From UBA4085 sp964556755 (GTDB taxonomy: Bacteria > Acidobacteriota > Aminicenantia > Aminicenantales > UBA4085), in the NCBI GenBank assembly GCA_964556755.1, contig CAZKXI010000002.1, positions 124,001-188,000 of the forward strand: a DNA stretch of 64,000 nucleotides, in the 5' to 3' direction. Position numbers and translations under genes: made by a program. Of the stretch, positions 1 to 8,019 are shown in pieces. The stretch's first letter is position 1. Each line of letters begins with the position of its first letter. A model generated the notes under the pieces. The model was given only the letters and a program-made list of their open reading frames with translations. It had not been told where the DNA came from and searched no databases.

Positions 1-969
1 CCGGAGCTCCCGCTCGACTTCGGCTACGACCTTGTCGATCTCGAGGGAAGGAGCCTGGAAGGGGGCCCGCGAGAGCCGCTCCAAGGCTTGGACGACCTCC
101 TCCTGGGCGTCATAGTAGAAGGGCCGATAGACCGCCGTGTCGCCCTCCACGGCCTCGCAGACCACGGCCCGCCTCCCGGCCAGGGCCTCCAAGGCCGCCT
201 CGACCGCCGGCCGGCCGACCCCAAGCTCCTGGCAGGCCGCGGCCAGAAGGGCCCCGCGCAGGGAGAAGACGTGGCCCTGCTCGTTGTCCTTCTCCAGGAG
301 ATACAGAAGGTAGGCCTTGATGCGCTCGGGCGAGGCCGGGTCGGTGCCCAGCTTGAGGGCGATCGCGTCGGCCGTCTTGAAGCCGATGCCCCAGATGTCC
401 AGGCAGAGCTGATAGGGGTTGGACTTGAGGATCTCGTAAGAGCGCGGCCCATATTGGCGGTAGATCTTGTTGGCCAGGCTGGTCGAGACGTCGTGCTCCT
501 GGAGGAAGATGATCAGGTCGCGGACGTCGCGGTGCGAGGCCCAGGAGGCCTTGATGTCGACCAGCTTGGAGGCCCCGATGCCGCTGATCTCGGTCATCCG
601 CTCGGGCTGCCGCTCCAGGATATCCAGGGTCCGGTCGCCGAAAGCGGCCACGATCCTGCCGGCCAGGGCCGGGCCGATGCCCTTGATCAGCCCGCAGGAG
701 AGATACTTCTCGATGCCTTTCAGGCCCACGGGCAGGACCGGCTGAAAGCGGGCTACCTTGAGCTGGGGTCCGTACTTGGCGTTGGCCTCCCACTCCCCTT
801 CGACCTTGAGCCGCTCGCCGGGTGCCAGGGGGGGGAAGGCGCCGACGATGACCATCTTGTCCCGGCCGTCGGCGGCGAAGCGGAGGACCGAGTAGCCGTT
901 GTCGGGATTGAAGAAGAGGACGGATTCGATCGTCCCTTCGAAGGCTTCCATGTCGGCCCATTTTAGCAT
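1..969 (-). CDS. recD2: RecD2-type (RecD-like) DNA helicase, N-terminal part
   Basis: Partial gene running off the left edge; 323 codons are visible of a protein usually about 730 long. RecD2 is a 5'-3' superfamily 1B DNA helicase not associated with RecBC, acting in repair or replication. The reading frame begins MLKWADMEAFEGTIESV; a second in-frame ATG at 951 is a possible start. Residues about 7-85 match the N-terminal OB-like domain (VLFFNPDNGYSVLRF). Residues about 90-200 carry helix-hairpin-helix repeats (IKGIGPALAGRIV, ISGIGASKLVDI, IWGIGFKTADAIALKLG), the family hallmark. The ATPase motifs would lie beyond the edge. The assignment to RecD2 is firm from this architecture; the start is less certain. 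Confidence 0.88.
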   Translation of the reverse strand, partial: MLKWADMEAFEGTIESVLFFNPDNGYSVLRFAADGRDKMVIVGAFPPLAPGERLKVEGEWEANAKYGPQLKVARFQPVLPVGLKGIEKYLSCGLIKGIGPALAGRIVAAFGDRTLDILERQPERMTEISGIGASKLVDIKASWASHRDVRDLIIFLQEHDVSTSLANKIYRQYGPRSYEILKSNPYQLCLDIWGIGFKTADAIALKLGTDPASPERIKAYLLYLLEKDNEQGHVFSLRGALLAAACQELGVGRPAVEAALEALAGRRAVVCEAVEGDTAVYRPFYYDAQEEVVQALERLSRAPFQAPSLEIDKVVAEVERELR

Positions 970-973
970 GATC

Positions 974-1002
974 TTGCCGGTCTTTCCCGTTCATGCTAAC
1001 GT
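974..1002 (+). promoter_or_regulatory. sigma70-like promoter for the AlkP-fold membrane protein
   Basis: TTGCCG (974-979), 17-base spacer, TAACGT (997-1002). The -10 box ends 9 bases before the ATG at 1012 and no Shine-Dalgarno is present, so the transcript would be nearly leaderless. Confidence 0.45.
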
Positions 1003-1011
1003 GACGGCGCC

Positions 1012-2682
1012 ATGTCCCTCCTGCGGACCCTGACCAACGCCCTTCTGGCGGCCCTGCTCTTCGCCATGCTCCTGGCCCTCCTGGTCGTCGACCTCAACGT
1101 CAACCTGACCGTGACCCCGCGCGTCCTCCTGGTCCTGAGCGGCTGGATGGCCGTCACCTACGGCGTCCTGGCCGCCCTGCTCGTCGTCCTGCTCGCCTCG
1201 GCCTTCCGCTTCCTGACCGGCGGCCGGCCGGTCGAGGGCTTCCTCAGCCCGTCCTTCCTGATGCTGGCCACGGCCTTGGAGACGCTGGCCGCCCTGGTCA
1301 TCATCCGCGAGAACACCGCCTACTTCGCGTCCTTCTTCTCGGCCGACGCCCGGGCCCATCTGAACGTCCAGATGATCGCCCTCTTCGCGGTGGCCGTGAT
1401 CGGCCTGCTGGCCCATTACGGGTACCGCCAACGCCGGCCGCGCCGGGCGGTCTGGATCGCCTACTTCGCCCTGCTGGCCGGAGTGGTCGGCCTGGCCGTC
1501 TACGAGAGGCTGAGCCTCGAGCCCCCGCCCCGGGAGCGCCGGACGGGACTCTACCGTCCGACCGAGACGGACCGCCGGGTGACGCTGATCGGCATTGACG
1601 GATTGAGCCTGGACTTCATCCAGCCCCTGGCCGCGGAGGGCCTGCTGCCGAACTTCTCCGCCCTGATGGAAGGCGGCGCTTGGGGCCGCGTCGCCGGATT
1701 CACCCCCAGCGATCCCTTCGTCCTGCGGCGCAGCCTTCTGACGGGCCGGATGCCCGCCCACCATCGCCAGATCTCGGACGTCCGCTACTCCCTTCCCGGC
1801 CTCCCCCACCGGCTCGAAGTGGTGCCCCGGTTCATCCTCTTCCGCCAGATGACCCGTCTCCGCATCCTGTCGATGGAGTCCCATCCCCTCCCGGCCCGGA
1901 TCAAGGACCTGGTGCGGATCGCCGTCGACTCCGGCCTTCCCGTCCTGGACGCTTCCGCGGCGATCCCGGCTCCCCCCGCCGAGGCGCCCGCCGGGGCCGA
2001 GGCCGCCCCGGAGTCCTTCTTCCAGGTCATCTTCCAGGACTTCGAGTCCGAGACGTCGCGTCTCTTCGAGCCGGTCCGCCGGGCCCTGCGGGCCGACGAC
2101 GAGTCGTTTGGCCGGACCTTCCGGATCAAGGCGGCCGGCCAGCCCCGCTTGACCGTCCTCTTCCTGGACGGGCTGAGCCCCGTCCAGAGCCTCTTCTACA
2201 AGTACAGCCAGCCGGAGGCCTTCGGCGAGATCCGCCAGGAGGACATCCTCCGCTACGGCCCGGTCATCCGCAAGGCCTACCAGCTCTATGACCGCATCCT
2301 GGGCCGGGCCATGGCCGCGCTCAAGGAGGGCGAGCTCCTGGCCGTCGTCTCGACCCACGGCGTGGAGCCGCTGCCCTTCTGGAAGCGCATGGTCGAGTGG
2401 GCCCTGGGCAATCCCGACGTCTCCGCCTACCACGAGCGGGCGCCGGACGGGGCGGCTTTCTTCTTCGGGGGCGGAGTGGCCAAAGGCGTCCCGCTCGACG
2501 CGGTCGAGCTCGTCGACGTCCTGCCGACGATGCTGTACTACCTGCGGCTGCCGGTGGGGCGGGACATGGACGGCATCGTACGGGTGAAGGTCTTCGACCG
2601 CGCCTTCACCGAGGCCAATCCGGTCTTCACCATTCCCTCGTACGACGATCTGGAGATCCGGCCGGCCCGGATCAATGAATGA
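1012..2682 (+). CDS. membrane-anchored alkaline-phosphatase-superfamily protein, probably inactive
   Basis: 556 residues. The first 165 residues contain about five hydrophobic segments; from about residue 188 a type I phosphodiesterase/nucleotide pyrophosphatase-like AlkP fold follows (LIGIDGLSLDFIQ, then VDVLPTMLYYLRLPVGRDMDG near the end). Catalytic positions look lost. The usual Thr nucleophile, four residues before the TG of LLTG, is Arg240. The DxxxxH metal pair reads Asp386...Ser393 (LDGLSPVQS). The usual S-D-H-G is S-T-H-G at 447-450. Asp196 remains. The AlkP protein at 24107-25477 keeps the last two sites. A structural, sensing or substrate-binding role at the membrane is inferred. 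The gene converges on and overlaps lepB by 11 bases. No specific function is claimed. Confidence 0.75.
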   Translation: MSLLRTLTNALLAALLFAMLLALLVVDLNVNLTVTPRVLLVLSGWMAVTYGVLAALLVVLLASAFRFLTGGRPVEGFLSPSFLMLATALETLAALVIIRENTAYFASFFSADARAHLNVQMIALFAVAVIGLLAHYGYRQRRPRRAVWIAYFALLAGVVGLAVYERLSLEPPPRERRTGLYRPTETDRRVTLIGIDGLSLDFIQPLAAEGLLPNFSALMEGGAWGRVAGFTPSDPFVLRRSLLTGRMPAHHRQISDVRYSLPGLPHRLEVVPRFILFRQMTRLRILSMESHPLPARIKDLVRIAVDSGLPVLDASAAIPAPPAEAPAGAEAAPESFFQVIFQDFESETSRLFEPVRRALRADDESFGRTFRIKAAGQPRLTVLFLDGLSPVQSLFYKYSQPEAFGEIRQEDILRYGPVIRKAYQLYDRILGRAMAALKEGELLAVVSTHGVEPLPFWKRMVEWALGNPDVSAYHERAPDGAAFFFGGGVAKGVPLDAVELVDVLPTMLYYLRLPVGRDMDGIVRVKVFDRAFTEANPVFTIPSYDDLEIRPARINE

Positions 2683-3403
2683 TCTTGAACATCCGGCGCC
2701 AGCGGGCCTTGGGCAGGAAGGAGACGAACTTCTTCAGCCGGTCGCGCAGGCCCGTCTTCAGGTAGGCGTCGCGCTCGGCCTGGTAGGAGAAGTAGATCAT
2801 CCAGGGCCGGCCCTTGAGGTAGCTCAGGGGCAGGAAGCCCCAGTAGCGCGAGTCGGCGCTGTTGTCCCGGTTGTCGCCCATGACGAAGATGTGGCCTTCG
2901 GGGACCGTCACCGGGCCGTAGTTGTCGCGGATGGAGTCGGCGTACTGGTAGTAGTCGTTCTTGCCGATGACCTGGCTGTCGTTATGGACCTTGTAGGGCT
3001 CCGGAAGGGGCTGGCCGTTGATCGAGACCGCCTTGGCGGTGATCTCGACCGTCTCGCCGGGCAAGCCGATGACGCGCTTGACGAAGTCCTTGTTCAGCTC
3101 GTTCGGGTACTTGAAGACGACGATGTCCTGGCGCCGCACCTGGCGCCGGGGCAGGACGATCTTGTCGATGGGATTCTGGGTGTTGGTATAGACCAGCTTG
3201 TTGACCAGCAGAAAATCGCCGACCAGGAGCGTCGGCTCCATGGATCCGGTCGGGATTTGGAAGGCCTGGACGACGAAGGTCATGACGAAGAAGACGAAGA
3301 CCGCCGTCTCCGCGATGAGCTCGAAGTACTCGCGAAAGACGCTCCGGTCCCGCTTCTTGCCCTTCTTCCCGCCGTCTTCTTCAGTCTCTGATGAGTCTTT
3401 CAT
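2672..3403 (-). CDS. lepB: signal peptidase I
   Basis: 243-residue type I signal peptidase that removes signal peptides from proteins exported through Sec or Tat. A charged cytoplasmic start (residues 1-25) is followed by one transmembrane segment (about 29-48) and then the catalytic domain. The nucleophile is Ser54 in PTGSMEPTLL. The general-base lysine is Lys109 in VKRVIGLPGE. The C-terminal box MGDNRDNSADSRYWG is intact. It has its own promoter and a purine-rich ribosome site (AGGATAGG) just before the ATG. A second, more divergent copy lies at 42944-43681. It stands next to the tgt-secDF export locus but is read in the opposite direction. Confidence 0.96.
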   Translation of the reverse strand: MKDSSETEEDGGKKGKKRDRSVFREYFELIAETAVFVFFVMTFVVQAFQIPTGSMEPTLLVGDFLLVNKLVYTNTQNPIDKIVLPRRQVRRQDIVVFKYPNELNKDFVKRVIGLPGETVEITAKAVSINGQPLPEPYKVHNDSQVIGKNDYYQYADSIRDNYGPVTVPEGHIFVMGDNRDNSADSRYWGFLPLSYLKGRPWMIYFSYQAERDAYLKTGLRDRLKKFVSFLPKARWRRMFKIIH

Positions 3404-3430
3404 GTCCTATCCTGTGCCAAAAGAAGCCAC

Positions 3431-3459
3431 AGCATAGCCTAAAACCCCGGTCGCTTCAA
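3431..3459 (-). promoter_or_regulatory. sigma70-like promoter for lepB
   Basis: On the minus strand TTGAAG (3454-3459), 17-base spacer, TATGCT (3431-3436), giving a leader of about 25 bases before the lepB ATG. Confidence 0.6.
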
Positions 3460-3558
3460 GAAGGTTGCCGGCCCTGTCCATGCCACGCGAAAATGTCCTA
3501 TCCTCATCCCGGGCGACGAGCGGAGGGGTCCGCTCTCGGGGAGGCCGAGGCAAAAGCG

Positions 3559-3587
3559 TTGAAATGCCGCGGCCGGTATGCTTAAAT
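3559..3587 (+). promoter_or_regulatory. sigma70-like promoter for tgt-yajC-secDF
   Basis: TTGAAA (3559-3564), 17-base spacer, TTAAAT (3582-3587). A transcript from here has a leader of about 95 bases before the tgt ATG at 3691. An upstream in-frame ATG at 3586 lies inside the -10 box and is therefore unlikely to be used. Confidence 0.45.
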
Positions 3588-3690
3588 GGGCGATCTTAGC
3601 CATGCAAGCGTTACGGAGAGGCAAGACCGGGGCGAGCGGCATCCTCTTCTATACCCGTACCGCGGGCGGCGGCAAGGCGCGGTCCGCGTC

Positions 3691-4821
3691 ATGAGCCCCG
3701 CCGCCTTCAGGATCGAGGCCCGGGACCCGGCTTCTTCCGCCCGGGCCGGGATCATCCCGACGCCTCACGGCGAGATCCGCACGCCCGCCTTCGCCCCCGT
3801 GGCCAGCCAGGGCACGGTCAAGGGCCTGACCCATGACCGGGTCCGGGAGCTGGGCGCGGAGCTCCTGCTCTGCAACGCCTACCATCTGATGCTCCGTCCC
3901 GGCGCCGAGGCGGTCCAGTCCCTGGGCGGCCTGCACCGCTTCATCTCCTGGCCGCGGCCGATCCTGACCGACTCCGGCGGCTTCCAGATCTACAGCCAAG
4001 CCCCGCTGGCCAAGGTCAAGCCCGACGGGGTGGCCTTCGCCTCGCACCTGGACGGCAGCCGGCTGTTCCTGACTCCCGAGGGCGCGGTGGACGTCCAGCT
4101 CAAGCTCGGCGCGGACATCATCATGGCCCTGGACCACTTCGTCCCCTTCGCCTCGCCGCCCGAGCTGGTCCGCCGGGCCGTGGAGACGACCTCCCGCTGG
4201 GCCCGCCGGGCCCGCGACCATGCCGTCCGCATCGAGTCGGGGTCCCAGCTGTGGGGCATCACCCAGGGCGGGGTGGACCTGGAGCTGCGGCGGCGGAGCA
4301 GCGAGGAGATCGCCGGGCTCGGCTTCGCCGGCCACGCCCTGGGCGGCCTGGGCATCGGCGAGGCCAAGACCCAGCTGCGCGAGGTCCTCGAGATGAGCGA
4401 CGGCATTCTGCCCGCGGACAAGCCGCGCTACCTGATGGGCATGGGCTACCTGGCCGACGTCGTCGAGGCGGTCGAGCGGGGTGTGGATCTCTTCGACTGC
4501 GTCCTGCCGACCCGCAACGCCCGCAACGGCTCTCTCTTCACCTCGCGGGGCGTCCTGGTCATCAAGAACCGCAAGTACGCCGACGATCCGAGGCCGCTGG
4601 ACGAGGACTGCGCCTGCTTCACCTGCCGGACCTATTCGCGGGCCTACCTGCGCCACCTCTTCGAGCGCTCGGAGATGGCCTCGGCGACCTTGAACACCAT
4701 CCATAATCTCCATTTTTATCTTGACTTCTTTGCTAAAATGCGGCAAAGTATCGAATCCCATTCCTTTCAACGCTTTAAGTTGAATCTGCTCGAATCCATG
4801 AGAAAGGACGAAACACGATGA
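3691..4821 (+). CDS. tgt: queuine tRNA-ribosyltransferase (TGT)
   Basis: 376 residues with the start MSPAAFRIEA; this gives the usual family length, whereas the open frame extends upstream to 3586 without similarity. TGT exchanges guanine-34 for preQ1 in tRNAs for Tyr, His, Asn and Asp. Seen: GIIPTPHGEIRTPAFAPVAS near the N terminus, TDSGGFQ with the general-base Asp, GVDLFDCVLPTRNARNG with the nucleophile Asp, and the zinc site CACFTC plus a downstream His in the C-terminal part. Its stop overlaps the yajC start in ATGA. The tgt-yajC-secD-secF order is a widespread arrangement, so it is likely one transcript. Confidence 0.96.
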   Translation: MSPAAFRIEARDPASSARAGIIPTPHGEIRTPAFAPVASQGTVKGLTHDRVRELGAELLLCNAYHLMLRPGAEAVQSLGGLHRFISWPRPILTDSGGFQIYSQAPLAKVKPDGVAFASHLDGSRLFLTPEGAVDVQLKLGADIIMALDHFVPFASPPELVRRAVETTSRWARRARDHAVRIESGSQLWGITQGGVDLELRRRSSEEIAGLGFAGHALGGLGIGEAKTQLREVLEMSDGILPADKPRYLMGMGYLADVVEAVERGVDLFDCVLPTRNARNGSLFTSRGVLVIKNRKYADDPRPLDEDCACFTCRTYSRAYLRHLFERSEMASATLNTIHNLHFYLDFFAKMRQSIESHSFQRFKLNLLESMRKDETR

Positions 4822-5183
4822 TTCTAACCGGATTGGCATTCTTAGCCGGCCAGGCCGGCCAGGGGGCCCCCGCCGCCGGCGCCGCCGCGCCCCAGACCAG
4901 CATGTTCGGAGCCCTCATCCCCTTCGTCCTGGTCTTCGTCATCTTCTATGTCCTGATCATCCTGCCCCAGCGCAAGAAGCAGAAGAAGCACCAGGAGCAG
5001 GTCGGCGCCCTCAAGCCCGGCGACCGGATCATCACCACGGCCGGCATCTACGGCACGATCATGGGCGTCCAGGCCGATCGCCTGGAGGTCAAGGTCGCGG
5101 CCAACGTCAAGATCGAGATCACCAAGGGCGCCGTCGGCGTCATCCTGGGCCCCCAGTCCGGCGCCCCGGACAAGGCCGAATAA
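4818..5183 (+). CDS. yajC: preprotein translocase subunit YajC
   Basis: 121 residues; small accessory subunit of the SecDF-YajC complex. One transmembrane segment at about residues 30-50 is followed by the family signature LPQRKKQKKHQEQV and the conserved cytoplasmic KPGDRIITTAGIYGTI. The N-terminal 25 residues are Ala/Gly-rich and poorly conserved. It overlaps the tgt stop by 4 bases and precedes secD by 45 bases. Confidence 0.94.
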   Translation: MILTGLAFLAGQAGQGAPAAGAAAPQTSMFGALIPFVLVFVIFYVLIILPQRKKQKKHQEQVGALKPGDRIITTAGIYGTIMGVQADRLEVKVAANVKIEITKGAVGVILGPQSGAPDKAE

Positions 5184-5228
5184 CCCCCCTATTCCCGCCA
5201 AGGCCATCCGCCTGAAAAGAGAGATCCG

Positions 5229-6764
5229 ATGAAGAAAGGACTCAACTGGAAAGTGCCGCTCATCGCGGCCGTCGTCGGGCTGTGCCTCTTCCTGGCCACC
5301 CCCCTCAGCAAGAAGATCAAGCTCGGCCTGGACCTGAAGGGCGGCATCCACCTGCTCATGCAGGTCATGACCGAGGACGCCCTGACGGCCGAGACCGACC
5401 AGGAGCTGACCCGCTTCAGCGAGCTGTTCAAGAAGAACGGCGTGACCTTCGCCACCGCGGTCAAGGAGAAGGCCGGCCTGTTCGCCTTCACCGGCACCGA
5501 CGCCAACCAGGAGGGCAAGGTCAAGGAGCTGGCCGACCAGTACACCCGCGATTGGACCGTCTCCTTCATGGCCGACCGGGCCGTCTTCAGCCTGACCCCG
5601 GCCGCGGCCCAGATCCTGCGCGAGATGGCCGTGACCCAGACCCTGGAGACGATCCGCAACCGCGTCGACCAGTTCGGCGTAGCCGAGCCGCTCATCCAGA
5701 AGCAGGGCTCGGACCGGATCGTGGTCGAGCTGCCCGGCGTCGATGATCCCGATCACATCAAGAATCTGATCAAGGTCACCGCCGTTCTGAAGTGGCGCCT
5801 GGTCAAGGGCGGCCCGGCCGCCGACGAGGCCACCCTGCTGCAGCCCTTCAACGGGGTCGTGCCCGAGGACGCCGAGATCGTCCGCGGCGACGCCAGCCGC
5901 GGCCACCCGGGCCTCTACCTCCTGGAGAAGGTGGCCGCCGTGTCCGGCCAGGACCTCCGCTCCGTGCGCGTCTCGCAGGACGAATGGGGCAATCCGGCCG
6001 TCGCCTTCCAGCTCAACACCGAGGGCGGCCGCCGCTTCGAGCAGGTCACCGCGGCCAACATCAACCGGGCCCTGGCCATCGTCCTGGACAACAAGGTCCA
6101 GTCGGCGCCGAACATCAACGCCCGCATCGGCGACAGCGGGATCATCGAGGGCCGCTTCAGCCCCGAGGAGGCCAACGACCTGGTCATCGTCCTCAAGGCC
6201 GGGGCGCTGCCGGCCGGGATCAAGTACCTCGAGGAGCGGACCATCGGCCCGTCGCTGGGCTCGGACTCGGTCAAGCAGGGCCTTTTTGCCGGGCTGGCCG
6301 CCATCCTGGCGGTGATGATCTTCATGATCATCTACTACAAGCTGTCCGGGATCAACGCCGTCCTGGCCCTCATCCTCAACGTGGTCGTGCTGTTCGGGGC
6401 CCTGGCCTACTTCAAGGCCAACCTGACCCTGCCCGGCATCGCCGGCATCATCCTCTCGATCGGCATGGCGGTCGACGCCAACGTCCTGATCTTCGAGCGG
6501 ATCAAGGAGGAGCGGGCCGTGGCCAAGAGCGTCGGATCCTGCATCTCGGCCGGCTTCAGCAAGGCCTTCTCGGCCATCTTCGACTCCAACCTGACGACCA
6601 TCATCTCGGCCGTCTTCCTGTTCCAGTTCGGCACCGGGCCGATCCGCGGCTACGCCGTGACCCTGACCATCAGCCTGATGGCCAACCTGTTCACGGCCGT
6701 GTTCGTCTCCCGGGTCATGTTCGACCTGATCGTCCCCAAGACCGCCAAGACTTTGAGCATCTGA
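5229..6764 (+). CDS. secD: protein translocase subunit SecD
   Basis: 511 residues. SecD with SecF uses the proton-motive force to complete export through SecYEG. An N-terminal transmembrane helix (about 8-22) is followed by LGLDLKGGIHLLMQV, a periplasmic region with the P1 signature IRNRVDQFGVAEPLIQKQG, and a C-terminal six-helix RND-type channel from about residue 345 (IILSIGMAVDANVLIFERIKEE). It is preceded by a purine-rich AAAAGAGAG site and followed one base later by secF. Length and domains are normal for the family. Confidence 0.96.
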   Translation: MKKGLNWKVPLIAAVVGLCLFLATPLSKKIKLGLDLKGGIHLLMQVMTEDALTAETDQELTRFSELFKKNGVTFATAVKEKAGLFAFTGTDANQEGKVKELADQYTRDWTVSFMADRAVFSLTPAAAQILREMAVTQTLETIRNRVDQFGVAEPLIQKQGSDRIVVELPGVDDPDHIKNLIKVTAVLKWRLVKGGPAADEATLLQPFNGVVPEDAEIVRGDASRGHPGLYLLEKVAAVSGQDLRSVRVSQDEWGNPAVAFQLNTEGGRRFEQVTAANINRALAIVLDNKVQSAPNINARIGDSGIIEGRFSPEEANDLVIVLKAGALPAGIKYLEERTIGPSLGSDSVKQGLFAGLAAILAVMIFMIIYYKLSGINAVLALILNVVVLFGALAYFKANLTLPGIAGIILSIGMAVDANVLIFERIKEERAVAKSVGSCISAGFSKAFSAIFDSNLTTIISAVFLFQFGTGPIRGYAVTLTISLMANLFTAVFVSRVMFDLIVPKTAKTLSI

Positions 6765-6765
6765 C

Positions 6766-7926
6766 ATGGACATCTTCAAGAAAACCCCGCACATCAACTT
6801 TATGAAGTACAAGTACGTCGCCCTGGCCGTCACCTTGACCATCATCCTGGCCGGGGTCCTGAACGTCTTCGTCTTCAAGGGACTCAAGCTGGGCGTCGAC
6901 TTCGGCGAGGGCACCCTGATCCGGGTGGCCTTCAAGACGCCCCAGAAGATCGGCGACATCCGCGGCCTCCTGGCCGGCGTCGGCCAGGGCGGCAGCTCCA
7001 TCCAGGAATCCGGCAAGACCGGCCGCGAGTTCCAGATCCGCGGCGTCGAGGTCCGCAGCACCAAGGACGCCGTGGCCGACCTGGAGAGCCACCAGGCCCT
7101 CAGCGACCAGATCATCGCCGCCCTGCGCGGCGGGGACGGCCAGGCCGAGGCCGCCCAAGGCCTGCGCGACCTCAACGATCTCGACCTCAAGAGCCTGACG
7201 GCGCTGCTGGAGCCGGCCTTCCTGGACAAGGCGGCCGGATACGCCGAGAGCGTCTTCGAGCTGCGCAAGAAGAACGCCATCTTCTCCGACTTCACCGAGC
7301 TGGAAGCGGCCGGCCTGCCGGCCGAGGCCGTCTCCTATCTCAAGGGCAAGACCTACTTGGGCAAGCTGACCGTCCTGAGCCGCGAGAGCGTCGGCGCCCA
7401 GGCCGGAGCCGAGCTGCGCAAGAAGGCCGTCCAGGCCACCATCTGGTCGCTGCTGGGCATGCTCGTCTACATCGCCCTCCGCTTCAAGCTGGCCAACGGC
7501 GTCTCGGCCATCTTCACCCTGGCCCAGGACGTCCTGATCACCATGAGCCTCTACTCCTTCTCCGGCCGCGAGATCAACCTGCCCATCATCGCCGGCATCC
7601 TGACCATCGTCGGCTTCTCCATCAACGACACCATCGTCATCTTCGACCGCATCCGGGAGAACCAGAAGCTCAACCGACGGATGCCGCTCGAGGACATCAT
7701 GAACCTCAGCCTCAACCAGATGCTGGGCCGGACCTTCATCACCTCGGGCACCGTCCTGATGACCGTCCTGGCCCTCTTCCTCTTCGGCGGCAAGGTCATC
7801 AACGACTTCGCCTTCCTGATGCTGCTCGGCACGATCGAGGGCGTCTACTCGACCATCTACCTCAGCTGCCCCATCGTCCTGTGGTGGACCAAGCTGTTTG
7901 GCGCCAAAACGACGGCCCGGAGATAA
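6766..7926 (+). CDS. secF: protein translocase subunit SecF with enlarged periplasmic domain
   Basis: 386 residues, longer than the common 300-320. The N-terminal helix and FKGLKLGVDFGEGTLI, the VLSRESVGAQAG motif and the channel signature VGFSINDTIVIFDRIREN are all present, so it is an intact SecF partner for SecD. Between about residues 121 and 200, where most SecF proteins go directly to the VGP/VGA motif, lies an extra stretch containing FSDFTELEAAGLPAEAVSYL, which resembles a helix-hairpin-helix or small helical bundle. What the insertion binds is unknown. secD ends one base before the start. Confidence 0.95.
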   Translation: MDIFKKTPHINFMKYKYVALAVTLTIILAGVLNVFVFKGLKLGVDFGEGTLIRVAFKTPQKIGDIRGLLAGVGQGGSSIQESGKTGREFQIRGVEVRSTKDAVADLESHQALSDQIIAALRGGDGQAEAAQGLRDLNDLDLKSLTALLEPAFLDKAAGYAESVFELRKKNAIFSDFTELEAAGLPAEAVSYLKGKTYLGKLTVLSRESVGAQAGAELRKKAVQATIWSLLGMLVYIALRFKLANGVSAIFTLAQDVLITMSLYSFSGREINLPIIAGILTIVGFSINDTIVIFDRIRENQKLNRRMPLEDIMNLSLNQMLGRTFITSGTVLMTVLALFLFGGKVINDFAFLMLLGTIEGVYSTIYLSCPIVLWWTKLFGAKTTARR

Positions 7927-7944
7927 AAATGTTGCGGCCGAGAC

Positions 7945-7973
7945 TTGCCTTGCGGCGGCTTTTCTTCTATACT
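7945..7973 (+). promoter_or_regulatory. sigma70-like promoter for tonB-exbB-exbD
   Basis: TTGCCT (7945-7950), 17-base spacer, TATACT (7968-7973), with a leader of about 40 bases to the tonB start at 8020. Confidence 0.55.
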
Positions 7974-8019
7974 TACCTCCTGTCTCGGTACATCATCACC
8001 CTAACATATGAGGTCTGAC

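Noticed and set aside
3586..3690. Upstream extension of tgt to ATG 3586
   Set aside because: The ATG falls inside the predicted -10 box and the extra residues have no TGT similarity; ATG 3691 gives the normal length.
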